DNA of 64,000 nt from Persicirhabdus sediminis. Lineage in GTDB: Bacteria; Verrucomicrobiota; Verrucomicrobiia; Verrucomicrobiales; Akkermansiaceae. A program made the position numbers and the translations under genes. Shown piece by piece: positions 55,268-64,000 of this stretch; within the stretch, counting starts at the first letter, position 1; each line of letters starts with the position of its first letter. The stretch is taken from NCBI RefSeq assembly GCF_016595495.1, contig NZ_JAENIM010000041.1, positions 216,513 through 280,512 on the forward strand. Direction: 5' to 3'. The notes below the pieces were generated by a model, which saw only the letters and a program-made list of their open reading frames with translations, made no database searches and was not told where the DNA came from.

Positions 55268-56467
55268 GTGATTATGAAATCTCCAGAACCATTGCAGAAT
55301 CAACAAAAATCAGCGGAAACGAAGCCGCTGACGCCGCTGCAGCTGGCGGATTGTAAAACGGGTTTTTCTGGTGGCGCGGCGGGCATGATTTGTGCGCCGC
55401 CGTCTGGCGGGCATGTGCGCATTGTTGGCGATCATCAGCACTCGTATTGCTACCACGTGATGAGTCGCACGGCGGGCGGCGATTACCTGTTTGGCGACCA
55501 AGAAAAAGAAGCGTTTTTGCGCATCATGTGGCGCATGGCGCGCTTCTCAGGCATAAAGATACTGACTTATTGTTTGATGGATAACCATTTTCACTTGCTC
55601 GTTCGCGTGCCTAGCAGGGTGAAATTCAATGCCAAATTTGAAGCCTATGAGTCACAAGGTCGGCCAGATGAAAGACCGTCGCAAACCAAGCAGCAAGGGG
55701 AAGAGCGGCTGATCGACCACCTGCGAACGCTGTATAGCAAAGCGTACATCCGCCAGCTGCGAGCCGAGTTGGCGCACATGCGCGCCAATGGCATGGAGCG
55801 CTATGCTGATGAGCAACTAACTAAATACAAAGAGCGGTTTTGTAATTTAGAAAAATTTGTTAAAGAACTCAAAGAGCGCTACAGCCGGTGGTATAACAAA
55901 ACTCACGGTAGACGCGGCGCGCTGTGGATGGGCCGTTACAAAAGCGTGTTGATAGAATCTACTAACAAACCAGCCGAATACGAAACTGGTGAAGATTTCA
56001 CCGCGCTGCATGCCATCGCCGCCTACATCGATCTTAATCCAGTTAGAGCGGGCATCGTTAGCGATCCAAAAGACTACCGATGGTGTGGTTACGCCGCCGC
56101 GCTAGCTGGCAGCAAACGCTGTCGCTACGGGCTCTGCGAGGTGATGCGCGTAGCGCAAACCAGCTGGCTCAAAAACGCCCATCGCTACCGACTCTGGCTG
56201 ATAGAAGACGCTGCCATCACTAATGAAAATGCCAAACCCCAGCTAGAAAATGAACGTGCTAGAGAGGGCAAAATCTCTCCCGCTGAGCTACTGCGGCACA
56301 AAATAAAATACTTCACCGACGGCGTCGCCATCGGCGGCAAAGCCTTCATCAACAATCAATTCAGAATTCACCGCAAAAAATTTGGCAAGAAGCGCAAGCA
56401 AGGCGCCAAAGCTATGACCTCGGAGAACTCAACCTGTGTAATCTACTCGCTTAGGCGGTTTTCATGA
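55268..56467 (+). CDS. REP-associated tyrosine transposase (Y1_Tnp/RAYT), intact
   Basis: This 399-residue protein has a 60-residue Gln/Pro-rich start with an odd GGAAGMICAPPSGG segment, then the Y1 transposase fold: NHFHLLVRVPS (HxH metal site, about residue 109) and YIDLNPVRAGIV, the catalytic Tyr segment. It ends in a basic tail (HRKKFGKKRKQ). RAYTs cleave single-stranded DNA at REP palindromes. The copy at 1-666 is about 92 percent identical over the shared part, with many silent differences. No target-site duplication was identified, and the copies do not share flanking DNA. Confidence 0.92.
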   Translation: MIMKSPEPLQNQQKSAETKPLTPLQLADCKTGFSGGAAGMICAPPSGGHVRIVGDHQHSYCYHVMSRTAGGDYLFGDQEKEAFLRIMWRMARFSGIKILTYCLMDNHFHLLVRVPSRVKFNAKFEAYESQGRPDERPSQTKQQGEERLIDHLRTLYSKAYIRQLRAELAHMRANGMERYADEQLTKYKERFCNLEKFVKELKERYSRWYNKTHGRRGALWMGRYKSVLIESTNKPAEYETGEDFTALHAIAAYIDLNPVRAGIVSDPKDYRWCGYAAALAGSKRCRYGLCEVMRVAQTSWLKNAHRYRLWLIEDAAITNENAKPQLENERAREGKISPAELLRHKIKYFTDGVAIGGKAFINNQFRIHRKKFGKKRKQGAKAMTSENSTCVIYSLRRFS

Positions 56468-56604
56468 TGTGTTGCTCGTAGCTAGATGAGTACCCCTAGT
56501 GGGAGAATTGCGAACTCTGATTGATTGTTAGCTCACAGCGCTTTGTTGAGCAGCTTAATTCCTTCACTTGCTAGGTCGACAAATGTGAATGCTTCGTCCA
56601 GCTT

Positions 56605-59121
56605 ATGGCTATGGAATTTCCTGCAACGCACGCTAGTTTACATGAATTGTCGAATGGCATGAAAGTCATCTTGGATGTGGATCATTCGGCGCCAGTTATA
56701 AGCACCCAGCTGTGGGTGGAGACGGGGAGTATTCATGAAGGAGAGTTTGCTGGCGGTGGAATTTCCCATTTGCTAGAGCACATGGTGTTCAAGGGAACCA
56801 AGTCATTTTCCGGCAGTGAACTTTCCGAGGTGGTGCAGGCCGCTGGTGGTGAGTGGAATGCTTACACCACTTTTGCGCGCACGGTTTATTATATCGATGG
56901 TCCATGTGAGAGCGCTGAGGTATTTTTGCAATGCCTCACAGAAATGGTCTTTCACCCAGCATTTCCCGAGGATGAATTTGAGAAGGAGAAAGATGTCATT
57001 CGTCGCGAGATTGAAATGGGCGAAGACGACCCTGACGATCAAACATCGCGTTTGCTCTACAGCACTGTATTTGGCAATGACCCGCGGAAATATCCAGTGA
57101 TTGGTTTTGTTGAGCTTTTCAATGAGCTCACCCACGCTGACATGTGTCAATACCACGCCGACCGATATACTCCTGAAAATGCCTTTTTAAGTATTTCGGG
57201 GAGTTTTGAAATCGCAGCAATGATCGAGTTGCTAGAAAGCTTGTTAGCTGATGTGCCGCGCCGGTTTACAAAGGCAGCCGAAGTTGTTGGGGAACCCAAA
57301 CAGCTAGGGGCTCGTGTACGTCGTAAACAGTTTGCGGTACCTAGCAGTAAATTTGCACTGGCATGGCAAACGCCATCTATTGACCATGATGATGCACCTG
57401 CACTCGACCTGCTAGCTACGATCTTCGGCGCAGGAAGATCGTCACGACTATATCAAAATCTACGCGAAAAACTGGGACTCTGCCACCACATTGGTGCGTG
57501 GTGCTCACAGCCGCCTAAGCTTCCTGGGATGTTTGCCATGAGTGCAGTGGTTGATCACTCCAAACGCGAGCAATTGCGTGAAGCTGTGTTGGATCAAGTG
57601 CAGCTGTTATTGAGCGAAAATCTTAGTGGCGAGATTGAAAAGGCTGTGCGCATGGCGTTGTCTAGCCAATTTAGCACACTAACCACAGCTTCGGGTCGCT
57701 CTTCAGATCTAGCATCTAACTGGCATGAGGCTCGCAGCCTAGATTTCACTCGTGATTATGTAAAATCTCTATCCGAGGTGACGGCTGGTGACCTGCGCAG
57801 AGTCGCTGAGAAATATTTAGTAGCTAGCAATTGCACAGAGGTTTCATTGGATCCACTTGGAGCAGAAGAAAACCTAGGTGCTGATAAAAAAGTGGTCGAA
57901 CGAGGAGCTATTGAGACAGTTAGCTTAGACAATGGTTTACGTCTCATTTTGTGTCAGGATGCTAGAGTGCCACAAGTTTACATGACCTATGCATGCCAGG
58001 CTGGTTTGCTTACCGAGATAGAAGCAAATGCAGGGATCAATGCATTGTTAGCTACAGTGATGACTAAGGGAACGGTAAGCCGATCTGCTGAAGAAATCGC
58101 CCTAACGATGGATTCTATGGGAGCGAGCTACAGCATTAGTGCGGGTAATAATACGACAATGGCCTCGGCAAAGTGTCTCAGCCCGGACCTAGGTAAAACT
58201 CTAGGTTTGTTAGCTGATATGATAATCAATCCAGCCTTGCCTAGTGCGGCAATCGAGCGGGAAAAAGAAACTCAGTTAGCAGCGCTACGTGAGCAGGCTA
58301 ACGATCCTATGAGCTCAGCTTTCCGCGAGGCCAGAGCGAAGCTCTTTGGGGCAACTGGTTACGGACTACATAGTTTGGGCACTGAATCATCAATTATTGA
58401 TTTGGATCGTATGTCTTTAAGCGCTCATCACAGCCTTTATTTCCGCGCAGAGAATTCAGTGATCTCTATTTTTGGAGATATTGATAGAGATGAGGCGATT
58501 GCTCAGGTGGTAGAGCATTTTGCAGCGATGCCTAGCGGGAAAATGCCAGAACTCGACCTGCAACCTGTACGCGAAGGTGGCGAAGTTGGTATTACGCTAG
58601 ATAAACAGCAAGCTGTGTTAGTGATCGCTTATCCTGGCGTAGGCGTAGGCTCTACGCATGCTGATGCTCTTGAGCTGATTCATGAATATTGCAGTGATAT
58701 GGCTGGGCCATTGTTCACTCGTATTCGTGAGGAGTTAGGTTTGGCCTATTACGTTTCTGCTACTCAATTTCATGGTGTTCACGCTGGTATGTTTGCATTC
58801 TATATGGGCACGTCACCAGATCAAATCGAGCTGGCTAGGACTGAGCTTTGTGAGCAAATCAACTTGATTGCAGAGCAGGGGATTCCTGACGATGAGTTGG
58901 AAAATGTGAAGACAACATGGTTGGCTTCTAACGCTCTAGCAAATCAGAAAAACTCTAGCATTGGCAGAGGCTGTGCGATTGATTCACTGCTCGGGCTCGG
59001 TGTGGATTACCACCAAGAAAAGCCAGCTAGAATCAAGGCGATCACTGCTGAACAAATTCGTCAAACGGCGCAGCATATCTTTGCTGAAACAACTCCAGTA
59101 AGTGTCACTGTAATGCCGTAA
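56605..59121 (+). CDS. M16-family zinc peptidase, fused two-domain (pitrilysin-like)
   Basis: The 838-residue protein has two similar halves. The first contains the inverted zinc motif HLLEH (residues 55-59, in GGISHLLEHMVFKG) with a downstream glutamate region (EKEKDVIRREIEMGEDDPDD). The second half (about 430-838) lacks the HxxEH motif and is probably the non-catalytic partner domain. Most bacterial M16 enzymes occur as two genes or as PqqL-like fusions. There is no clear signal peptide. Substrate unknown; start at 56605 or the ATG two codons on. Confidence 0.9.
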   Translation: MAMEFPATHASLHELSNGMKVILDVDHSAPVISTQLWVETGSIHEGEFAGGGISHLLEHMVFKGTKSFSGSELSEVVQAAGGEWNAYTTFARTVYYIDGPCESAEVFLQCLTEMVFHPAFPEDEFEKEKDVIRREIEMGEDDPDDQTSRLLYSTVFGNDPRKYPVIGFVELFNELTHADMCQYHADRYTPENAFLSISGSFEIAAMIELLESLLADVPRRFTKAAEVVGEPKQLGARVRRKQFAVPSSKFALAWQTPSIDHDDAPALDLLATIFGAGRSSRLYQNLREKLGLCHHIGAWCSQPPKLPGMFAMSAVVDHSKREQLREAVLDQVQLLLSENLSGEIEKAVRMALSSQFSTLTTASGRSSDLASNWHEARSLDFTRDYVKSLSEVTAGDLRRVAEKYLVASNCTEVSLDPLGAEENLGADKKVVERGAIETVSLDNGLRLILCQDARVPQVYMTYACQAGLLTEIEANAGINALLATVMTKGTVSRSAEEIALTMDSMGASYSISAGNNTTMASAKCLSPDLGKTLGLLADMIINPALPSAAIEREKETQLAALREQANDPMSSAFREARAKLFGATGYGLHSLGTESSIIDLDRMSLSAHHSLYFRAENSVISIFGDIDRDEAIAQVVEHFAAMPSGKMPELDLQPVREGGEVGITLDKQQAVLVIAYPGVGVGSTHADALELIHEYCSDMAGPLFTRIREELGLAYYVSATQFHGVHAGMFAFYMGTSPDQIELARTELCEQINLIAEQGIPDDELENVKTTWLASNALANQKNSSIGRGCAIDSLLGLGVDYHQEKPARIKAITAEQIRQTAQHIFAETTPVSVTVMP

Positions 59122-59136
59122 TCACACTTTAATCAT

Positions 59137-59159
59137 CGGCTCCTGCCTGTCGGGAGCCG
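59137..59159 (+). terminator. Weak intrinsic terminator after the M16 gene
   Basis: Stem CGGCTCC/GGAGCCG (59137-59159, loop of about 8 nt), then GTTGGGTTTCTT. The T-tract is broken, so it is only a moderate terminator. Confidence 0.6.
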
Positions 59160-59229
59160 GTTGGGTTTCTTACTTTTCTAAGGTAAGTGTCTAGCTGGTG
59201 CAGCTCTTCTGCGTCAGCTGGAAAACTTC

Positions 59230-59856
59230 TTACTCAGTTGTTGCTAGGGCAGTTTGAGTTTCAGTGTGATTTGTCAGCCAGCATTTTAAGTAAGCTGGAA
59301 TTTCACGTAAGATGGCAATGATGTCATTCCAGCCAAAGCAGTGAGCGTGGGCTGATGAAGGTGAATCTATACCGCCTTGTCTGAGAGCAAGTTTACAGCG
59401 CGGGACGTGGTAGTACTGGCTAATAACAAAGATGCCGTTGAGGCCAGTATCGTCTAGAATAGCGATAGCATTTTTAATACTAGTCTGGGTGTCTGCGCTA
59501 CTGTTATCCACGAGGATGACGTGGTTAGGGATACCATTGCTAATGAGGTAGTCCCGCATAATATCGCCTTGTAGCTCGTTATCACCTGTTGATGTCCCAC
59601 TAACTAGAATGTATTTATAGAGACGCTTTTCATAACCATCAATCGCGCGGTCCAGTCTAGCAGTTAGCCTTTTCTGAGGATGCCCCTCGGTGAAGTGTTT
59701 GCTACCAATGACAAGGGCCACATCAGCTGGTTTGAGCTGATCTTTAAGTCCGGAGCGGATGAGAATGACGGAGCCAACAGTTAAAAGTACTAGGCTGATA
59801 GCAGTTAATATTAACATGTATCTGATTCCTAGTTTGAGATGTTTACTGGTTGGCAT
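59230..59856 (-). CDS. DUF218/YdcF-SanA-like membrane protein
   Basis: The 208-residue protein has one N-terminal span (about 12-32) and a DUF218 domain: ALVIGSKHFTEGHPQKRLTARLDRAID, YILVSGTSTGDNELQGDIMRDYLISNGIPNHVILVDNSSADTQTS, and FVISQYYHVPRCKLALRQGG. The family includes SanA and ElyC, linked to envelope integrity and cell-wall or vancomycin tolerance, with a DALR/nucleotidyl-like fold. The biochemical reaction is unknown. Confidence 0.85.
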   Translation of the reverse strand: MPTSKHLKLGIRYMLILTAISLVLLTVGSVILIRSGLKDQLKPADVALVIGSKHFTEGHPQKRLTARLDRAIDGYEKRLYKYILVSGTSTGDNELQGDIMRDYLISNGIPNHVILVDNSSADTQTSIKNAIAILDDTGLNGIFVISQYYHVPRCKLALRQGGIDSPSSAHAHCFGWNDIIAILREIPAYLKCWLTNHTETQTALATTE

Positions 59857-60327
59857 GGATTGTATGGGCGTCGCTGGTAGCGAGTGATAGATGATAGGTG
59901 TCGGTTCTGATGAATGATTTTGCAGCTGAGCGATTACAGTTCAGCAGCTATTACCTGAGCTTGAATCAGGTATTCACCATGCTAGCGATCTCAGTGTGAG
60001 GTTTTATTCACAAATCGAGAGCATTGGGGAATCACCAGTGTTTATAGAACCCTGACACTAATTACATACGCTTCTGAAGGGGGAAAATATGATGCTGCAG
60101 CAATAGTTCGTGGACTTAGAGATGAACGATTGTGCCAGCTAGGATATTTTTCCAATGAGTCGTTTGGTTGATAACTTGTTTATAATCAGTGATCGTGATT
60201 CGGTGGAGAATTTTCCAGCTTGTGAAGTCATGGCGACGCAGCACGAAAATTTCTGAGTTATGCTAGCTGGCCAGAAATGCGCAACTGTACGTGTATTGAC
60301 TCTTGAATAAATCGCGACTTTCTGGGC
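59857..60327. other. Intergenic region upstream of ABC-F gene
   Basis: About 470 bp between divergent genes. It is AT-rich and shows no gene, repeat or strong dyad. It should hold the promoters of both. Confidence 0.4.
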
Positions 60328-62352
60328 ATGTTTCCGCGCATGCTGTCTGTGCAAAACCTGCGAGTTGAATTTGGCCCACGTGTTCTGTTTAAGGATCTAT
60401 CTTTTACGGTCCTAGAAAAGGAGCGCATTGCATTTGCTGGCCACAATGGCGCCGGCAAGTCTACGCTGATGAAATGTGTAGCTGGTATTATTGAGCAAAG
60501 CGCTGGTAACATCGTCAAACCTAAGCATTGTCAGGTTGGTTATCTGCCGCAGGAAGGAATCCATATCTCAGGCATCACATTGTGGGATGAAACTGAGGGG
60601 GCATTTGCCGAGGCCAAGGAGATGCAGAAGCAGATCGATGAATTGTCTGAATCCCTCTACGAGCTAGACCCTCGCTCGGCGCCATACTCTGATTGTTTAG
60701 ATAAAATTGGTGAGCTGGAATTGCAGATGGATCATTTTGACATTGGCCGCATCAAACCACGTATTGAGTCTGTGCTCACTGGTCTTGGTTTTAAACGCAG
60801 TGATTTCGAGCGTGATTGTAGTGAATTTTCAGGTGGCTGGCAGATGCGAATTGCGCTAGCGAAGTTGCTTCTCCAACAGCCAGACGTATTATTGCTCGAT
60901 GAGCCAACTAACCACCTAGATATCACCTCGCAGCGGTGGATGGAGCAGTATCTAATCAACTATCCAGGCGCGATCTTGATCATTTCCCACGATCTATCAT
61001 TACTTGATGTGCTGACGACTCGCACCATCGCCTTCCACCACGGACGCGCTGAAGAATACGCTGGAAACTACAGCTTCTACATGAAGGAATCTGTGCTGCG
61101 TAAGGAAATTCTAGCTAAGCAATACAAGGCGCAACAGCGTGAGATCGAAAAAGCCGAACAGTTTATTAACCGTTTCCGCGCCACCGCATCTAAGGCGACC
61201 CTCGTGCAGTCAAAGATCAAGCAGTTAGCTAAGATTGAGCGCATCGAGCTAGAAGAAGAAGACTCGGTGATGAATTTCAAATTCCCAGAACCTCCACTAT
61301 CCGGTCATATGGTAGCTCAACTAGAGAAAGTGGATAAATCGTACGGGAAGTTAGAAATTTTCAATGGCTTCGATTTTGAAGTTTGTCGCGGTGAACATAT
61401 CGCTATCGTTGGCCCTAACGGGGCAGGTAAATCAACTTTCTGTAGAATGATCACTGGGCAAGAAGAGCCAGATGCTGGTGTGCATCAGTTGGGGCATAAG
61501 GTCGCGGCGTCATTCTTCTCGCAAAACCACGCAGACGAGTTAGATCCAGATAAGACAGTTGAAGAGACTGTAGCTGAGGTGGCTTCTCGTGAGAATGCTC
61601 CTTTTGTCAGAAACCTGCTAGGTTGCTTCCTATTCCGTGGTGATGATGTTTTCAAGCGCGTTGGCGTGCTCTCTGGTGGTGAACGTTCACGAGTTGCTCT
61701 AGTGCGCATGTTAGTTCGCCCAGCTAACTTTCTTATTCTCGATGAGCCGACTAACCACTTGGACGTACAGAGTCAGGAAGTTCTGCAAAATGCGCTGAAA
61801 GACTATCCAGGAGCAGTATTGATTGTTTCGCACAACCGCGCATTCCTAGATCCTATTTGTAATAAAACACTGGAGTTCAGCCCTGGCCGTGAGCCGCGCT
61901 GGTATCCTGGTAATGTGTCTTATTACATCGAAAAGCTTGAGCTGGAAATGGCCCAAGCAAAAGCTGCCGCAGCGGGCGGAACGACGCAGCCAGTAGCCCA
62001 ACTCAGTGGCATAACAGCAAAAGCCAAAGCGGAGAAAACTGCTACAGCTGCCAATACTGGCTCACGCAAAGAGCAGCGACGCTTGGAAGCGGAGAAACGT
62101 CAGAAGCGCAATAAAGTGCTTAAGCCATTACAGAGTGAGTTAGAGTCAGTCGAAGCTAGCATTGCTGAGTTCGAGGCAGCTCAGGCAAAGCTCACTGAGC
62201 ATATGTCTAGCCCGCAGGTAGCTAATGATTCAGATAAAATGATGGAGGCAACACATGCCTACCAAAACCTTAGTGAGAAGTTAGAAAATGCATTTTCTAG
62301 CTGGGGTGAGCTCAGTGATAAGATCGAGCAGCTGGAAGCAGAATTGGATTAG
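60328..62352 (+). CDS. ABC-F family ATPase (ribosome-associated type)
   Basis: The 674-residue protein has two ABC domains without membrane spans: first Walker A GHNGAGKST, signature FSGGWQMR, Walker B LLLDEPTNHLD; second GPNGAGKST, LSGGERSR and LILDEPTNHLD. A linker with a helical stretch (QQREIEKAEQFINRFRATASKATLVQSKI) joins them, and a C-terminal coiled coil (about 600-674) ends it. ABC-F proteins act on stalled ribosomes. It resembles Uup/YheS more than EttA because of the C-terminal coil. Start at ATG 60328 or 60340. Confidence 0.93.
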   Translation: MFPRMLSVQNLRVEFGPRVLFKDLSFTVLEKERIAFAGHNGAGKSTLMKCVAGIIEQSAGNIVKPKHCQVGYLPQEGIHISGITLWDETEGAFAEAKEMQKQIDELSESLYELDPRSAPYSDCLDKIGELELQMDHFDIGRIKPRIESVLTGLGFKRSDFERDCSEFSGGWQMRIALAKLLLQQPDVLLLDEPTNHLDITSQRWMEQYLINYPGAILIISHDLSLLDVLTTRTIAFHHGRAEEYAGNYSFYMKESVLRKEILAKQYKAQQREIEKAEQFINRFRATASKATLVQSKIKQLAKIERIELEEEDSVMNFKFPEPPLSGHMVAQLEKVDKSYGKLEIFNGFDFEVCRGEHIAIVGPNGAGKSTFCRMITGQEEPDAGVHQLGHKVAASFFSQNHADELDPDKTVEETVAEVASRENAPFVRNLLGCFLFRGDDVFKRVGVLSGGERSRVALVRMLVRPANFLILDEPTNHLDVQSQEVLQNALKDYPGAVLIVSHNRAFLDPICNKTLEFSPGREPRWYPGNVSYYIEKLELEMAQAKAAAAGGTTQPVAQLSGITAKAKAEKTATAANTGSRKEQRRLEAEKRQKRNKVLKPLQSELESVEASIAEFEAAQAKLTEHMSSPQVANDSDKMMEATHAYQNLSEKLENAFSSWGELSDKIEQLEAELD

Positions 62353-62402
62353 CTAGCGGAATAGTTAGTTGACGCCTGTAAGCTTCTATCCATAATTTAG
62401 TT

Positions 62403-62720
62403 ATGGATGAATACCCTGTAAGCCCATTTGTTGATGCCCTTCAATCAGTATTTGGGCGGGTCTTCTTATTGTTTGTATTAGTAGCGGGAGGCTGCGGTAT
62501 TGGTTCTGCCTATGCTGATGCTAGCTGGGAGATGCTTGGTTACGGCGTGGCCAGTTTTCCATTTATTTTGCTAGGTTCAGTTTTCACCGCAGATGCTTTT
62601 TTTGCTCTGCCCGTGATTGTAGTTTTTAGTTTTTTCTTTGTCCGCTTTGAGTGGCATTTGCTCAGTTTGCTAGTGCCATTTTTCCTCGCTACGTATGCCG
62701 GTGCGGCGGTGCTGCTGTAG
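62403..62720 (+). CDS. Small membrane protein of unknown function
   Basis: The 105-residue protein has three predicted spans (VFLLFVLVAGGCGIGSAYA; MLGYGVASFPFILLGSVF; LPVIVVFSFFFVRFEWHLLSLLVPFFLATYAGAAVLL). It begins at a clear ATG 50 bp after the ABC-F stop. I do not recognise it. It may share a transcript with the ABC-F gene. Confidence 0.65.
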   Translation: MDEYPVSPFVDALQSVFGRVFLLFVLVAGGCGIGSAYADASWEMLGYGVASFPFILLGSVFTADAFFALPVIVVFSFFFVRFEWHLLSLLVPFFLATYAGAAVLL

Positions 62721-62732
62721 CTTTATTCTGAT

Positions 62733-62760
62733 AGTTCCTCAGCTTCTTGCTGAGGAAACT
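62733..62760 (+). other. Hairpin between small membrane protein and channel genes
   Basis: Stem AGTTCCTCAGC paired with GCTGAGGAAACT (one bulge) around a 5-nt loop, without a U-tract. Possibly a weak terminator or mRNA end structure. Confidence 0.45.
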
Positions 62761-62813
62761 TGCCAAATAGCCCAAATGGGTGTTAGCTGGTAGTTGGTTT
62801 CAATGTATTCATC

Positions 62814-63827
62814 ATGAAGAAATTACCAACTATTCATCGATTGTGGATCGGGCTGTTATTTCTAGCTGTAGCGGCTTCCTTGCCGGCAGCTGTGGAGAGT
62901 AATACTAGCCGACCTAACCCAGACGCTGGACCTACGGAGGTAGAAATGCAGTTCCTGTTGCTAGATATTGATAATGTTGATAGTGCCAACCAGACCTTCA
63001 CAATTAACTTTTTTTATGCCGCAAAGTGGCATGACCCTCGATTAGTTCACGATAACAAAGAGGCCTTGTTAGTCCAGCTGAAGGATATCTGGCATCCTTC
63101 ATTACAAATCACAAACCAACAGCGCTTGATTAGAACATTGCCTGAGATGGCAGAAGTTCATCCGGATGGCACTGTGAGCATGCGCCAGCGCGTATGGGGA
63201 AAGCTAGCTCAGCCATTTGATCTAGAGGACTTTCCTTTTGATCACCAGATTTTCACGATCACGATGATTGCGGTAGGTGAGAAAAAGGGCAGTGTGAAGT
63301 TAGTGAAAACCAAAGATGGAATAGCATCGATGTCGAATAAGTTTTCTCTGCCCGATTGGAAAATCATTTCATTAGATTCACAGGTTGAATACCGCTCTTT
63401 GTTTGAAGGATTTCCCGAGGCTGACCTGTTTGTCGTGCGCATCGAAGCAAGCCGCTATTATGAATACTATTTAGTGAAGGTGATTTTGCCACTAGTACTG
63501 ATTGTGATGATGTCGTGGATTGTTTTCTGGATAGACCCTTCTCAGGCTGGTCCACAGATTGGTGTGGCCACAACCTCGATGTTAACATTGATCGCCTATC
63601 GATTCGCCATAGCTAAAGATATGCCAGTGGTGCCCTACCTAACTAGAATTGATATTTTCATTCTGGGCTCAACTCTGGCAGTTTTTGTCACCCTTAATGA
63701 AGCGGTAATTACAGCCGCGTTGACACATAACAAAAAGTCTCAGCTGGCCCACCGGATTGACTATATTTTCCGCTTCATTATGCCGCCAGTGTTTGTCACT
63801 ATCATGTATATTGCTCTTGTTAGGTAG
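62814..63827 (+). CDS. Prokaryotic pentameric ligand-gated ion channel (Cys-loop superfamily)
   Basis: The 337-residue protein has a signal peptide (MKKLPTIHRLWIGLLFLAVAASLPAA), an extracellular beta-sandwich (about 27-210) with LWGK/QRVWGKLAQPFDLEDFPFDHQ, the counterpart of the Cys-loop segment FPFD, and four spans. M1 begins YYLVKVILPLVLIVMMSW with its proline, M2 is the pore (PQIGVATTSMLTLIAYRFAIAKD), then M3 and M4 near the end. Prokaryotic members (GLIC, ELIC) lack the disulfide, as here. GLIC opens with protons, ELIC with amines; the ligand here is unknown. Confidence 0.93.
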   Translation: MKKLPTIHRLWIGLLFLAVAASLPAAVESNTSRPNPDAGPTEVEMQFLLLDIDNVDSANQTFTINFFYAAKWHDPRLVHDNKEALLVQLKDIWHPSLQITNQQRLIRTLPEMAEVHPDGTVSMRQRVWGKLAQPFDLEDFPFDHQIFTITMIAVGEKKGSVKLVKTKDGIASMSNKFSLPDWKIISLDSQVEYRSLFEGFPEADLFVVRIEASRYYEYYLVKVILPLVLIVMMSWIVFWIDPSQAGPQIGVATTSMLTLIAYRFAIAKDMPVVPYLTRIDIFILGSTLAVFVTLNEAVITAALTHNKKSQLAHRIDYIFRFIMPPVFVTIMYIALVR

Positions 63828-63920
63828 TCATCTTGAGTTGACCGTAATCAGCCTCAGCTAGGAAAATAATATTTTTCTTATGTATTTTTAGAAGTTGGCG
63901 CGGCCTTTGCTGTAGTGGAG

Positions 63921-64000
63921 ATGATTACACGATCTGAGCAGCAATTGGCAATGTCCCAGCTGAACAATGAGTGGCATCTTGTTGATGGCGAATCTGTCAC
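63921..64000 (+). CDS. Start of a gene cut by window end; possibly pterin-4a-carbinolamine dehydratase
   Basis: The ATG at 63921 follows GTGGAG, a fair ribosome binding site. It gives MITRSEQQLAMSQLNNEWHL and continues to the end. The pattern of a short helix, then W.L..G, resembles the opening of phenylalanine-hydroxylase-associated dehydratase (phhB), but 26 residues are too few to be sure. Confidence 0.35.
   Translation, partial: MITRSEQQLAMSQLNNEWHLVDGESV

Overview
The window looks like chromosomal DNA of a Gram-negative bacterium of the Verrucomicrobiota/Planctomycetota type, most likely a verrucomicrobium. This is inferred from gene content and not from a marker gene. The pointers are a PEP-CTERM sorting signal, a GH97 glycosidase, many lipoproteins, very enlarged PstA/PstC permeases, a lysine-rich histone-H1-like protein, and a NrfD-type quinol dehydrogenase serving a periplasmic nitrate reductase. 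DNA composition is fairly even throughout. It has a striking word signature: CTAG-containing words and the palindrome CCAGCTGG are far more common than chance, in genes and between them.

Layout. 1-666 is the 3' part of a REP-associated (Y1-type) transposase gene; an intact relative lies at 55268-56467. 807-2786 is a GH97 glycosidase. 2912-8665 (minus) is a seven-gene nitrate respiration/molybdopterin operon: napD, napA, a tetraheme NapB-like cytochrome, a NapF-like ferredoxin, an unknown 103-residue protein, moaA and a MOSC protein. Divergent from it, 8817-12170 (plus) encodes a tetraheme membrane cytochrome, a Tat-exported four-cluster ferredoxin, a NrfD membrane protein and an Rrf2 regulator with cysteines. 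No NapC or NapGH is present, so the plus-strand genes are the likely quinol-to-NapAB link. 12293-21224 is a complete phosphate system: pstS-pstC-pstA-pstB-phoU on minus, phoB-phoR divergent on plus.

21328-29349 holds the H1-like protein, a thioredoxin-fold protein without cysteines, a LysM lipoprotein, tatD, a POT peptide transporter, gph, a WYL regulator and hpt. 29669-32416 is a tandem pair of membrane-anchored von Willebrand A proteins. Next come cstA (minus), nusA-infB-rbfA (plus), a membrane pyrophosphatase, tRNA-Gly(TCC), and a BlaI/M56 regulator-sensor pair facing two lipoproteins across a 62-nt near-perfect cruciform. 45619-50831 encodes a PEP-CTERM protein, an unknown secreted helical protein, a processive glycosyltransferase, an L,D-transpeptidase, rpsT and a zinc-ribbon protein. 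50952-54267 is a metR-like/metE divergent pair. 54314-64000 holds a minimal MscS channel, the intact transposase, a fused M16 peptidase, a DUF218 protein, an ABC-F ATPase, a pentameric ligand-gated ion channel homologue and a cut-off last gene.

Functional picture. The organism can respire nitrate through an unusual quinol dehydrogenase and make its own molybdopterin cofactor. It regulates phosphate uptake by PhoBR/PhoU, imports peptides (POT, CstA) and degrades glycans. Most genes are housekeeping or respiratory. The parts least explained by known families are the nitrate electron-transfer arrangement, the enlarged Pst permeases, the BlaI/M56-lipoprotein locus with its cruciform, the vWA pair and the CCAGCTGG/CTAG word signature.
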